The notes beneath the pieces are model-generated. The model worked only from the letters and a program-made list of their open reading frames with translations. It did no database searches and was not told the DNA's origin. From contig JBOZIK010000001.1 in NCBI GenBank assembly GCA_051453625.1, positions 164,652,683-164,678,560 of the forward strand: a stretch of DNA of 25,878 nucleotides, given 5' to 3'. A program made the position numbers and the translations under genes. This document shows positions 1 through 11,206 of the stretch, one piece after another. Position 1 is the stretch's first letter. The number at the start of each line of letters is the position of its first letter. This stretch comes from Welwitschia mirabilis. Its lineage: Eukaryota; Gnetophyta; Gnetopsida; Welwitschiales.

Positions 1-3000
1 ATAAAAAGGGATTTTCATTAAAATTAATATTAAAATGTATTATATAGTTTAGAAACTCTACTAACTAAAGTTTACAAAATGTGGGTTATAATAGGTTGTC
101 TACTTAGTAATTCTATAGGTGTATAGCCTAACCAATTAGCTTCATTAATGCTTTTTTTGATAAATATACATATATTTCACTTAATGTTATTTTTAATATA
201 GACACTTAAAAATTATAAAAGGGGCTAAGAAGTTGCCTTGGTTTCATAAATGGAGCATGTTTTTACAATAGAACTTAAATGTATTAATGTGTCTTAGTTA
301 AGAGAAATTACTATAATGTAGAAAAATGAAGAGATGTTTTCTTTTATTTATTTTCATTATAAAAACTTGAAAATGTATGATTTTCCTTTATGCAAAATAA
401 AAAAGATTCTTATATGTTCTATTTTTCTTCTAGATAATTGTTTTCTTAATATAAACCTGAAGATGATTATAATTATTTTTACTAGGTAGACAATCCACTA
501 AATATTCACATATATATGCTTGCATTTGTAAGATGTATTCATTCAACTAAACCAAGATAATCTTAACAATTATTCATCCCCATACTTGAATTTCATAACC
601 AAGGTGGATTGTATTGTACTTTATTTTCAAACCCTTCTGGAAGTCGATTTGATCACCACTCTCCTACCTTACCCATGCATGGACTTACTTTGACTTAATA
701 TCTCAAGCCCTGGGTATTAAAGGGTCATGTTGCACCATCTTTTGATGCTTCAAAGAAGTAAGGGTCACTTGTAAGCATGCATCCACCTCACATACCACCT
801 GTCACCTATATTGTAGGTATATCAAGGTGAAGTCTAAGCTTATGGAGTTAAGCCCAATAATGGTTGTATAGTTTAGAACCTGAAATAGAACCAACTCACA
901 TCTGAAGAGTGGCCTAATATCAAGTTAGAATGCCATTAATAGGAAATGCAACCTTCTATTATATTGGTTAGGCACTATCCTAAAAGCTATCCATTGTATG
1001 TCATAAAACAAGTTTACATCCTATCAACTTTATATAAGATATCTCTGTGTGGGAAACAAAAGTCAAGAATAAATATAAGAGTAATTTTGACATCGTTATT
1101 GTATGCAAACCAAAAGGGTCAATTATTAAGTAATAATTATATTATCTAATTATTTTAAATCTTATAATGTGTTAATATGGTCTAAATAGGATTCGATCCT
1201 GGGTTCCATTGTGCATGTTAGTTAATAAGGCCTAAAAAAATATTAGTTAATTATGTTAATTAGAGTTAGGGTGTTACATGACCAAGACCTCAAGCTCAAT
1301 TATAATTATCTTCATTTACCATTATCCAAGAACAACATTCTAGTAATTTAGTTGCATCCTATCAAAACAGGTATAAATAATATAAAGTTATACACATTTC
1401 TTCTTTTTCACTCTAGCAATCTAGTCCTATAGTTGTGAGACTTCCAATAGAGAGTTTTACTTTTTGAAGTTTATATAATTGGTTACCTTGGTTAGTTTTA
1501 GTTTTCTTATTTATTAACATCACAATCACAAGTCGATGGTAAACACATAAGACATTTACAAGGACACTTTACAATAGGCTATTAACTAACTAAGTTATAG
1601 GTTGACATTAACAAAATAGACAAAGACATCAAAATTCATATAATACCATTAAAATTATGACATAAAGGAATTCACAACAAGCATAAATTTTATATAACAC
1701 CAGAAGAATAATGCAAGATGTTAGAAGAAATTTCTAGAGCATACAAATATTATTGGGAAGATTATTAGATCATACAAGATACAAAAAGAAATGTAAACCA
1801 TGCAAAATACAATAAGAAATAATTGGGATTACGCAAATGCAAGGAAAGTTCCTTTACCATACTTGTTCTATAACTAAAATCCACGAATATAACTAATACT
1901 TTCAAAAGACTCCAATAGGTTTGCAATCATAAGGTACTAATCTATGTGTTTAATAACTAAGGGACTCATTTATTTATAACCATAGACTAACAATAAAGGT
2001 TAAGCTCCTATAGGTAGTTTAGGTTCCCTTAATCTAGCTTTCCAATCCTTACCACTGGGTGTAAATAATAATATAAAAGTAAATAAATTTAATTACATCA
2101 ATTAAATAACATAAGTAAACACTTTAGAGCAATTATAATTTATTATTTCATAAACAAGATGTAGTTAAAAGAAATGTAGACCGCACTTTAATTAACTTCC
2201 AAAAATAAGTCAACTAATCCAATTTAAACTATAAAAATGAAAAACATGTATAAGCAATATTAAATTTCATAATTAACTCAACATTTCAAATAATAAACTT
2301 AAATTTACCAATTGTAAGTTAATCTTTTAATAAGTTTCTTAAAATAGAAAAATGCATATATTTTTAATAATTTAATTACTATAATTATTATTTTATTATT
2401 ATTACTATTTAAACAATTAATAACTAGACTTGCTCTTATTAATTAATTTCTAATGTGTATTTAATTATCTATCTAACTTAAAAAGTTTTTGAACCTTGGG
2501 AAAAAGCTAGACATCATAACAAGTAAAGACTACAACCTAGTATTATTAATTAAAGCAATTACAAGAAAAGAAAGCATTTAAAGTAATAATTGTAGCATAA
2601 CACATTTCCACTAATAGAGTAAAGAATTGCATCTCAAATAATAGACACACTGATAAATAAAGAATCATCTTAGTGGGTCTTACAACATAAAAACTAATTT
2701 TATTTGATTTTTATTGAACTATTTAGGCAAATGCTTGGACCTTGGAAAGTGTGGACGTGACATTGACACAACATTAATCCTCATTCTAATTAGAAAATTG
2801 AAATATGGATATTTGATTTTAAGTTATTTTTTAATTCATAAAACTTTCTAAATTTGTTATTAGCCACCCGTGGTGTAATTTTCCATGTATGTTTTTCTAA
2901 TGTTTAATTAACTTCATTGTGGAGACCCCTTATGAGTTCCTACACATAGCAACAACCCTAACAACCATGACCCAAGTTCCATGATGAGCTTCAACTAATT

Positions 3001-3008
3001 ACGTTAGT
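1..3008. other. AT-rich intergenic DNA, no gene seen
   Basis: All frames are closed by frequent stops. The one short open frame (946-1149, 67 codons) has no recognisable domain and no coding-like composition. The stretch is strongly AT-rich, with a low-complexity ATT-rich patch at about 2360-2412. I recognise no transposon terminus, RNA gene or regulatory element. Confidence 0.6.
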
Positions 3009-3440
3009 AGCACCCGATATTAATAAAACATGTAAGATGGATATAGCATGTGCATTGACATGCAGATTTACAGACCCCAAGGATGTAATCTTTCTTAGGG
3101 TTTTCATGTTAGCTTTTTACAGTACTTTTTAACATCTTTAATGTTATGACTTTTTAATTTCTCTAGTCAGTCATTTACTTTCTATGTTATTTTACATGTC
3201 TATAATTTTGAGACAAAATTATAATTATTAGATTAGTACAAAGATGAACATTCTCATAAGCATACACAAAGGGATTCCTCTAACATAAGCACTTTAGAAA
3301 ATCTAAAATATGCATACATAAAAGGCATACATAAAAGTTATTCTAAATTTTTATCTTTCCTATAAATCAATATACCTATATATTAGAATGAGCATATTTA
3401 TGAAATTTTGATGAACACATATATTTATATTTAAGAAATT
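3009..3440 (+). repeat. Left copy of a direct duplication shared with 10292-10711
   Basis: This block matches 10292-10711 in the same orientation and order. By eye about nine in ten bases agree over most of its length, with small indels. Shared landmarks include ATAGCATGTGCATTGACATG near the start, a run ending GAGACAARATTATAATTATT in the middle, and AAGATGAACATTCTCATAAG followed by CATACACAAAG. The copies start about 7.3 kb apart and lie on either side of the Copia element. The right copy ends a few hundred bases upstream of the cullin gene. This could be a local duplication of that gene's upstream region or two insertions of one dispersed repeat. Similarity fades beyond 3440 but colinear words continue to about 3560. 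Confidence 0.85.
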
Positions 3441-3592
3441 TTGACGAGGTTGTAAAACATATAAAAAGAGCTTAAATACAAAGAAATTATTGTATATAAT
3501 CTTTTAAAAAAATATCTTAATAATAAAATAGTGTTTTTATGATTGTGAATTCAATTTTAAAAATACGAAGAAGCTAAATTGCCTCCCAAGTT

Positions 3593-3825
3593 ATGTACTA
3601 CATGCATTGAGGTGATGATACATGGCATAGAATTTGAAACTTGTACAGCTGGATTAGGCAAACAGTAAAGTCAAGGAGATGTACTACATGCATTGAGGTG
3701 ATGATACATGGCATAGAATTTGAAACTTGTACAGCTCGATTAGGGCTCGATTAGGCAAACAGTAAAGTCAAGGAGATGTACTACATGCATTGAGGTGATG
3801 ATACATGGCATAGAATTTGAAACTT
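3593..3825 (+). repeat. 86-bp tandem array, about 2.5 copies, cut by a gap
   Basis: Nearly identical units start with ATGTACTACATGCATTGAGG at 3593, 3679 and 3776. The first period is 86 bp. The second is 97 bp because the 11-bp word GCTCGATTAGG is itself duplicated in the second unit. The third unit breaks off at the gap at 3826, so the true array may be longer; the gap probably exists because of it. The unit carries GCTCGATTAG and AAGGAGATGT, in the same order as in the cullin upstream region (10886-10945). Confidence 0.9.
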
Positions 3826-3925
3826 NNNNNNNNNNNNNNNNNNNNNNNNNNNNNNNNNNNNNNNNNNNNNNNNNNNNNNNNNNNNNNNNNNNNNNNNNNN
3901 NNNNNNNNNNNNNNNNNNNNNNNNN
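3826..3925. other. Assembly gap (100 N)
   Basis: A run of exactly 100 N between a tandem array and the RNase H end of the Copia element. The missing sequence would be expected to contain the end of RNase H and possibly the polypurine tract and downstream LTR. Confidence 0.95.
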
Positions 3926-5150
3926 GAGCCATGTAGCTTCTTTGACAGCTTCGGTTACTGAGACATATTCTGCTTCGGTTGTTGATAAGGCAGTAATGGA
4001 CTAAAGAGATGCCTACCAGCTGATAGCAGAATTGTAGAGAGTAAAGATATATCCTGAAATAGATCTTCATCGATCTAGGTCACCTCCATAATCAGAATCA
4101 GTAAATCCTATTACATTTGTTGAAGAAGTGTCATGTCTTTTAAACATTAAGCCTATAGTAGAAGAGCCCTTCAAATAATGAAGGATCCATTTTATTGCAT
4201 TCCAGTGAGCTATTCCCGGATTATGCATGTATCGACTTATGATACTGATAGCATATGTGAGATCTGATCTAGTGTAGATCATAGCATACATTAAACTCCC
4301 AATGGCATTAGCATAAGGTATGATTGACATACGCTCAATTTCTTCTTCGGTTTTTGGACAACAATTCGAAGATAATTGGAAGTGATCAGCAAAAGGAGTA
4401 GAAATAGGTTTACAAGCTAATATTTTGAATCTAGTCAGAACTTTCTCAATATATTTCTTTTGTGAAAGTAACAATTTACCAGTGTGTTGATTTCTCTGAA
4501 TTTCCATACTAAGAATTTTTTTGGCTTCTCCTAGATCCTTCATTTCAAATTCCTGATTAAGTTGAGATTTTAACTTGTCAATTAAAAACTTGTTGTGTGA
4601 TGAAATAAACATGTCATCAACGTACAACAATAAATACACAAAGGACTTATCAGGATATTGTTGGTAGTATATACAGTGATCATATTAACTTCTGATAAAG
4701 CCTTGTCAAATCATAAATGCATCAACCTTCTTATACCACTATCGCAGAGCTTGTTTAAGATCATATAATGATTTGTTTAGATGACACATATAGTTTTCTT
4801 TTCCTAGGGTTATGAAACCCTCAGGCTAGTTCATATAGATTTCTTTGTTAAGGTCTCCATGTAAAAATGTTGTTTTGACATCGAGTTGATTTAACTCCAT
4901 GTCAAATGAAACAACAAGTGCAAGTAGGACATGAATCAAAGTATGACAAACTACAGGTAAAAAAATTTCATGGAAATCTATACCTTATTTTTGGTTGTAG
5001 CCCTTAACAACCAACCATGCTTTCCATCTTGCATTTTCAACTCCTGGGATATCTTCCTTTTTCTTGTAGATCCACTTATAGTTTAAAGAGCGTTTATTAG
5101 ATGGAAGTTCATACAAACTCCAAGTGTTATTTTTATGAAGACTTTTTTAT
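3926..5150 (-). pseudogene. Copia reverse transcriptase and RNase H, broken
   Basis: This part once encoded the RNA-dependent DNA polymerase and RNase H that copy the element's RNA in cytoplasmic particles. The longest open piece (4639-4067, 190 codons) carries the catalytic YVDD motif at 4624-4613, followed by the Copia-typical stretch EFEMKDLGEAKKILSMEI. Upstream, the same frame back to about 5150 shows recognisable polymerase fingers and palm sequence interrupted by stops, several where the family has Gln. Downstream, RNase H is recognisable through TDSDYGG and, near the gap, STTEAEYVSVTEAVKEATWL, with stops between them beginning at 4066. The end of RNase H is in the gap. The frame changes near 5150 relative to the integrase part. 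Confidence 0.92.
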
Positions 5151-6220
5151 TTCTTCTGTCATTATCATGAGCCATTTTGTGGAGTCAGCACATGAGATAG
5201 CTTCTAAATAAGAGGAAGGTTCCATATCATTAGGAATTTCTTGGGCAACTGAGAGAGCATATGCCACTAGATCGTTTTCAATGTTAAGATATCTAGCTAG
5301 TTTCTTTATCATTCTTATTGAATGATAATGAGCAATCGAATACTCATGTTGTAGTTGATCAAGAGTACTAATACTTGGTGTATTCTCAACTATAGTTTCA
5401 GTGGAGGAAGTAGGTATGGGATTTGGAATAGGCGATGGAGAGGTTGTAACCTCTAACTTCACCTGCTTGTTAGACTTATCTAACATATTTTTAGAAGAAG
5501 GAGTAGACAAAAACGGAATAGACTCTTTATGAGGAATCAGTAAGGCATCCTTATTAAATGTTACATCTCTACTAATAATTACTTTATGCAACTTATGACA
5601 CCACAAACGATATCGTTTAGCTTCAAAAGCATAACCAAGGAATATACATTTAACAGCTCTAGGTGCTAGTTTACCATCATTGGTATGGGCGAATGCTGGA
5701 CAACCAAATATTTTTAATTAAGAGTAATTAATAGGATTACTTGACTAAATCTCTTCTAGAATTTCAAATTTCAGTGAGGAATGTAGAGATCGATTGATGA
5801 GATAATAAGCTGTAGAAACTGCTTCAGCTCATAAGTCACATCGATGCCATAGGTTTACATTGGAAAGCATATAACGAGTCCTTTCAAGTAATGACCTATT
5901 CATGTGTTCTACAATACCATTTTATTATGGCATTTCAACCAGTGTTTTGTGTCAAGCAATTCCATGGTTAACACAAAACTCATTAAAATCTTATGTGCAA
6001 AACTCTAACCCATTATCAGTTTTGAGTTTCTTAACCTTCTTGCCTTTTTGATTTTCAACGAGAAGTTTTCAATGTTTAAAAGTTGAGAAAGCTTCATTTT
6101 TATGCCTTATAAAATAAACCCAGACTTTACAAGAATAATCATCAATGAGTGTCATCATAAAACGATGATCACCAATAGAAGATACTTTGGAAGTTCCCCA
6201 TAAATCGAAGTGAATCATTC
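5151..6220 (-). pseudogene. Copia integrase and connecting region, broken
   Basis: Integrase inserts the DNA copy into the host genome. Reading from about 6218, the frame shows the catalytic-core motifs HFDLWG, LIDDYS (first Asp), KTDNGLEF (second Asp) and the NGIVEHMNRSL region that carries the catalytic Glu. A double stop at 5927-5922 falls where the family has two Gln codons, and other stops interrupt the core. The C-terminal part (KIFGCPAFAH, then CIFLGYAFEAKRYRLW) leads into the linker before reverse transcriptase, open from 5606 to 5133. Compared with the family, roughly 15-20 residues between the zinc-finger end (GK, about 6222) and the first core motif are missing, and the frame changes there. 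Confidence 0.9.
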
Positions 6221-6865
6221 TTATTTACCAAAAACACAATGTTCACAAAATTCTAATTTACCAAGATGCTGACCACAAAGAAGATCTTTGTTACTAAGGA
6301 TATGCATACCTTTCTCGCTTATGTGACCTAACCGCATGTGCCACAAGTGAGTCATGTTAGATTCAGGAATAGAAGTTGAAACAGCTATAGAACTTATAAC
6401 TATAAAACCTTGCAAGACATACAGGCTATTACATCGGTTAGTCTTAAACATAATAAGAGCATCTTTAATAATTTTTAGAACTCCACCTTCAGCTACATAT
6501 TTGTATTCTTTTGATTCAAGAGTACCTAATGAGATTAAGTTTCATTTAAGATCAGGAACAAGGCATATGTCATTAAGAGTTCTGACAATTTCATTAATGC
6601 TTTTGATCCGAATAGTTGCTATTTCTTTAACCTTACACTAGGTATCATTATCCATCAAAACAATGCTAGAGCAAATAGATGTAAAGGTAGTAAACTAGTC
6701 TCGATGAGGATAGATGTGAAAAGTACAACTTGAGTCAAGAATCCAGTTAGAAGAACTTCTGACATCAATAGAAGATTCAGAGAGGAAGACATCACCTTTA
6801 GTATTAGTGTCGATGATACTAGCCTCTATAAATGATTGAGGTTGTTTTCTCTTTACTTCTCTATC
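6221..6865 (-). pseudogene. Copia protease and GAG-pre-integrase domain, broken
   Basis: This continues in the gag frame. The aspartic protease is recognisable from WILDSSCTFHIYPHRD. The active-site triad, normally Asp-Ser/Thr-Gly, reads Asp-Ser-Ser at 6736-6728, a change explained by one G-to-A transition and expected to destroy catalysis. Several stops follow, including one in the VPDLK-NLISLGTLESK stretch. An open piece (6451-6221, 76 codons) holds the GAG-pre-integrase zinc-binding domain with the HMRLGH histidines and the CEHC cysteines. It stops immediately after the FGK that normally leads into integrase. Confidence 0.9.
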
Positions 6866-7621
6866 CTATTTATTTTTCAATTTAGAACATTCAGAAAGCT
6901 CGTGCCCTATCTTTTTACAATAGTAATAGGTTTTACTATTGGACTTATGTCCTCTTGACTTTGACTTAAAATTCCTATAGTTTTTAGTACATACATTTTC
7001 ATGAATTCGACCTCTAATTATCAGACCTTCAACCTTGTCCTTAGAGTAAATTTCTGAATCAAACTTTTCTTTGGACAATAGATGGGCTATAACATCTTCA
7101 AAAGCTAAAGTATCTAAACCTCCATACAATATAATTTTCTTAAAATACCTATAGGTAGGAGGTAAAGAGACAATTAACAACACAACCTTATCTTCATCTT
7201 CAATATGCACATCTAGATTTTCTAAGTTCATTAGAATTGAATTAAACTTATTAAGATGTACTTTAATTGGAGTACCTTCAGACATGAAAATGGTAAATAG
7301 ATGTTTCTTGAGTTGAAGCTTATTGGTGAGGCTTTTTATCATGTACAACACTTCTGATTTCAGTCATAGACCTACAACAGTGATTTCACTGACGACCTCA
7401 TGGAGAACCTCCTTGGATAAACATAACTAGATTACTGTCAATGCCTTTTCGCCTAACGCATCTCATTGCTCATCAAACATGGCCTTGAGTTTTTTTGCTT
7501 TTCCATCTAAGACCTTCCTTAAGCCATTTTAAGTGAGAACAACCCTCATCTGAACATACCATATAGAAAAACTCAGTTTGCCATCGAATTTTTCAATGTC
7601 AAACTTTGTCATGGTGCCCAT
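6866..7621 (-). pseudogene. Copia gag, broken by four stops
   Basis: Gag forms the particle that packages element RNA. The start is the ATG at 7621, followed by MGTMTKFDIEKFDG and a W-Y-V-Q-M-R segment typical of Copia gag N-termini. Four in-frame stops (TAA, TGA, TAG, TGA) fall between 7621 and 7351, each where the family has Gln or Trp. From 7351 to 6866 the frame is open for 161 codons and contains the UBN2-type gag core (LKKHLFTIFMSEGTPIKVHL) and a CCHC zinc knuckle near the end. The first knuckle cysteine is a tyrosine (TGT to TAT), while the remaining C, H and C are kept with correct spacing. The product would not be functional. Confidence 0.92.
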
Positions 7622-9010
7622 CCTAAAATAAAGGAGTTGAAAAACGACTTTTATGTATAAAAAATAAACACAAATTATGGGATTATTATAATAATAATCC
7701 CTAAGGCAACCAGTAGCCAGTGAAAAATAAAAATAAAAAAATTTTGTTGTTTTTTAATATTCAAGCAAATAAAAAACAAGCACACATGGTCACGGATGAG
7801 AGTTAGAAAGGTTGGCTCACAGTGCAGCACCAACATGCACATGGAAGAGAAGTCGCGGTGCACCAGGAGTAAGAGGGCACATTGATTACAAGACTCTTGA
7901 TCATAAATCGCCATAAAAAAAATGACGCACTATTGAATCCATGCATCAGACTGGTATAAAGTCATCTAACACTAGGACAATGTTGTCAAGAGCTAGTGTG
8001 ATAGCATTACGGTAGAGCTATATGTCTGAAAGTGTCAAAGAGGTAGCTCATAGACTGAAGGCAGAAGCTATAATTCATGGCAGATGGTAGGCATTGTCAG
8101 AAAGCTTGGTGTTGTGCAAGTGTCTTGAAGTAATCAAAAGTTCTATCATAAAAGAATGAGAACGATGTAGCTTTTAATTGAAAACTTAAGGCACTTGCAG
8201 TCAAAATGTGGTAGCAGATGTTGAAAACCCACGTGGCAAAAAAAACTGATAGAGAGGACCTCGTGGTAGAAACCGTGTGGCATTGGCAGTAGCTGTCAGA
8301 GAACGAATGGCAGTCGTCATCGAGGAGGTGGATGACTACTCAGGTAAGACAGTAGGGGTAATGTGGTAGATAATGATAGGAGCTCAAGACATGATGGCAG
8401 GAAAACAGATCTTGCAGGTGCTAAGATGAGAAGAAAATAGGTTCACTAGTGCTTAGATGGTAAGACAACATTGACACATGCGTTATTGAACTCAATGCAT
8501 CAGTGATCTTACTCCAGGCTAAAAGCAAAGGACTAGCAAGCACTGTCAGTGATTTTGGCAGACGCTATCAGAGAAGAAACTAGAAGAGGAAGTGATGCAA
8601 CCAAAAAGTGTACGATGTGAGGCATTCAAAATAGATCGGCCAGTGATGTCAGCACAGGTTGACAAGCTTTATCGAAGATGAAGCACGGCAGGAGAAAGCA
8701 TTTAAAAACAAAAGGCAGTGATGGCGTGTTACTTAGAGGAATGACGAGTTAGTAGAAGTACACCTAAGCTGAAGCATAACCAGAAGCACATCCAGGCTAA
8801 AAAACATGTTGTAGAGAGATGTTAAGGACATGGAGAGCACCACGCATGTGCCAAGGGGTTGCGATGTATGCATGCAGGGAAAATGGAACCACAAGCGACA
8901 CCAAAACACAATGTAAAAACGTGAATGACGAGACTGACAGCATTACAGTAGGCATCCAGGCAAGCTGAGATGCGACATAGGCGAGCTGCAGAGTAGCACG
9001 ACAAGAACCT
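7622..9010 (-). other. Copia 5' leader between primer site and gag
   Basis: About 1.39 kb separates the primer binding site from the gag ATG, longer than the few hundred bases or less common in plant Copia elements. It is visibly richer in G and C than the flanks and rich in GGCAG/TGTCAG-like words. Partial internal repeats are visible, for example TATTGAA..CATGCATCA near 7931 and TATTGAA..AATGCATCA near 8487. Two open frames on the minus strand (9039-8797 and 7914-7675) show no known domain. The region may include captured or separately inserted DNA; I could not identify it. Confidence 0.6.
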
Positions 9011-9022
9011 GCTCTGATACCA
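9011..9022 (-). promoter_or_regulatory. Primer binding site for initiator-Met tRNA
   Basis: The minus strand reads TGGTATCAGAGC, a perfect 12-base match to the sequence complementary to the 3' end of plant initiator methionine tRNA. This is the standard minus-strand primer for Copia elements. It lies two bases inside the LTR boundary, the usual position. Confidence 0.96.
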
Positions 9023-9024
9023 CT

Positions 9025-9199
9025 TGTAGAACCAGGCATTGCTGATGTGATTACGAAAACACTACACTAAGCAAATAGGCAAGGCAACCTTTTATAAATG
9101 AAGAGCGTTACAAAAATTGACATAATACTATGGCGGGTAAATATTGGCACCACCCTTTGGTATTTGAATGTATGCCTAATATGAGCCAAACACTCAACA
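9025..9199 (-). repeat. 5' LTR of the Copia element, 175 bp
   Basis: On the minus strand this starts TGTTGAGTGTTTGGC and ends GGTTCTACA, so it has the canonical TG...CA ends. Its inner end abuts the primer binding site with a two-base spacer. A TATA-like TTTATAAAAGG lies around 9099-9089. The LTR promoter would drive transcription toward lower coordinates. No second copy is seen in the window, so the outer boundary rests on the TG start and typical short-LTR size. Confidence 0.85.
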
Positions 9200-10291
9200 T
9201 TTCCACTTCATATATTAACAATGAACAATTTCTCTAATGTAATAATTTTTCATTTGGACATCTATTAACTCTTGGAATTTTGGGAGTCTTTTAGGTCATT
9301 TGAGAGTTTATATTAATGTCAAATGATGGGTAAAGGTTTTTAAAAGTAAGCAAAATCAAGTTTTTTGCTTGGGCTCATACATTATTTTATTTAATGGGTA
9401 CTAACGGTTTTCTGAATTTCCATGAATACTTTCTAAAGTTAGTTGAAGTTTTCTATCTAAATGCAGTATTTTCAGAATCACAATTCCATCTTTTAAAGTT
9501 CACTCAACTTTGAAGCATCTCAAGTTATATCACATGACTGGTCATTTTTCTTGAGTCTGCTTATAGACCGAAAGCTCATGACAGAAGATTATTATGGGGT
9601 AAGTAAATTACTATTGTCCATTTTTGTTAAGGGAGCTGTAGCTATGTATGCTTCCCTTCTTTCAACAAACTTACATTGGTTTCTAATGCCTCTAGAAATT
9701 TTGACTCATTTAAATCTTTTTTAGTTATTTTAGTCTACATACTATTCTATTTCTTTATTAATAATTGGCATTCATGTTAGTCCTGTTTTATTGGAGGAAT
9801 TTGATATTTTTAAATGACATCTTTTACATCCTTTAAAACTATTTGTCATAGTTATGTCTTCATTTTCTATCTCTATTATGTATCATTTTAATTTTATGCT
9901 TCTACTTATAAGAGTGCATCATTCACTCTTTCAATTTTCCCAAGTGTAGTAAAACATGTGGTCAGTTGCACTATGATCAAAATCGTAGTAGATCTTGATT
10001 ACTATTCAACTCCCAGAAATTGCTTGTGCAAGAATTTTGGATCTCAAACTTGAAGTTTGTATCTAAACTTCATGAATGTTCTCAATATCACATGGTTGCC
10101 TGCCCCATTTTCTAGCAATCTTGACCTCATTTCAATGAAAATCCATCTTACATTATTGAATTTGCTACCAAGACTTAGTCTAGGTGTAAAGCCTTGTACA
10201 TACTAATCAAGGTAACCTAGTGCAAGTCAAAGTTTGAGAATAACACATATTGGTATTCTTACAATTATCTAGTCATAGGCTTGACTAGATG
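9200..10291. other. Intergenic DNA, no gene seen
   Basis: AT-rich sequence between the LTR and the right copy of the duplication. No open frame of note, RNA gene or transposon terminus is visible. Confidence 0.6.
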
Positions 10292-10711
10292 AGCACTAAC
10301 CCAATATCAATAGAACATGTAGCACAGATATAGCATGTGCATTGACATGCAGATTTATAGACCCTGAGGATGTAATTTTTTTAAGGGTTTTCATGTTTAC
10401 TTTTTACACTACTTTTTAACATCTTTAATGTTATGCCTTTTTAATTTCCCTAGTCAATCATTTACTTTCTACGTTGTTTTATATATCTATAATTTTGAGA
10501 CAAGATTATAATTATTAGATTAGTACAAAGATGAACATTCTCATAAGCATACACAAAGAGATTCATTTCTAACATAAGCACTTTAGAAAATCTAAAATAT
10601 GCATACGTAAAAGGCATACATAAAAGTTATTCTAAATTTTTAACTTTTACTTACATATTAGAATGATAATACTTATGAAATTTTGACACACACATATATT
10701 TAGGAAATTTG
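10292..10711 (+). repeat. Right copy of the direct duplication shared with 3009-3440
   Basis: See the left copy for landmarks. This copy lies roughly 600-1000 bases upstream of the cullin start codon and is in the same orientation as the left copy. Small indels distinguish the two, for example GGGATTCCTC against GAGATTCATTTC, so the duplication is not recent. Confidence 0.85.
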
Positions 10712-11206
10712 GGCTAAACAACTTTCTATCTCGTATTAAATGAGGTNNNNNNNNNNTGCATGATGTACACAAATTTAATAAGACTAGGGAGACAGTTTCA
10801 CTTCTTCATGTTGTAAAACATATTTAAAAAAAAATATCTTCATCGAAGGAAAAAAATTATTGGGTAAACATAATGGACACAGAGCGCTCGATTAGCCGAA
10901 CGTGAAAGTCCGAGAATAGAATGAAAGTGAAGGAGATGTCAATCTACCGACCATGACATGGCCATACGGAGTACATTAAAGAATGAAGGATCGTGTAGAG
11001 GGGACCGTTGTGCATTTTCATGGTCCGTGGTTCGTGAGGGACGGCATTAACTTGCTCGCTGAGCGGTAAGACAGTGCAAGCGCGATAAGGAGACGTCTGT
11101 GCTTTGTGGCTGTTATCACTCCGCCTTTTCGAAAGTATTGATCGTAAGCGGAAGCAGAAGCAGAGTCGCAGTTTCAACGTATCACCTTGCCTATTCGCTC
11201 GCGCTG
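10712..11206 (+). promoter_or_regulatory. Upstream region of the cullin gene
   Basis: Includes a 10-base gap (10747-10756). From about 10880 composition shifts sharply: GC and CpG rise compared with the AT-rich flanks, consistent with a promoter that has kept its CpGs. The words GCTCGATTAG (10886) and AAGGAGATGT match, in order, the tandem array at 3593-3825. No specific transcription-factor site can be claimed. The 135-codon minus-strand frame at 10944-11351 overlaps this promoter and exon 1 and has no recognisable domain. Confidence 0.5.

Larger units (their letters stand above)
3926..9199 (-). mobile_element. Decayed Ty1/Copia LTR retrotransposon, truncated at its 3' end
   Basis: On the minus strand the order is LTR (9199-9025), initiator-Met tRNA primer site (9022-9011), leader, gag (from 7621), protease, GAG-pre-integrase and integrase, then reverse transcriptase and RNase H to 3926. 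Integrase preceding reverse transcriptase is diagnostic of Copia rather than Gypsy. The coding part has many in-frame stops, at least two frame changes (near 6220 and 5150) and an internal deletion at the start of integrase. No second LTR is visible; it is lost or hidden in the gap at 3826-3925. The five bases outside the LTR (TTTCC, 9200-9204) are the expected target-site duplication, which cannot be confirmed without the other end. The element cannot encode its own mobility proteins. Confidence 0.93.

Noticed and set aside
946-1149. 67-codon plus-strand open frame
   Set aside because: No domain, no coding-like composition, no splice context, and a length expected by chance.
7675-7914. 79-codon minus-strand frame upstream of gag
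   Set aside because: No recognisable domain and poor coding character. It lies in the untranslated leader of the Copia element.
8797-9039. 80-codon minus-strand frame starting inside the LTR
   Set aside because: It begins in the LTR and translates through the tRNA primer site, so it is most likely non-coding leader.
3009-10711. The two homologous blocks as LTRs of one large element enclosing the Copia
   Set aside because: They lack clear TG...CA ends, no primer site or polypurine tract adjoins their inner edges, and the enclosed Copia already has its own LTR and primer site.
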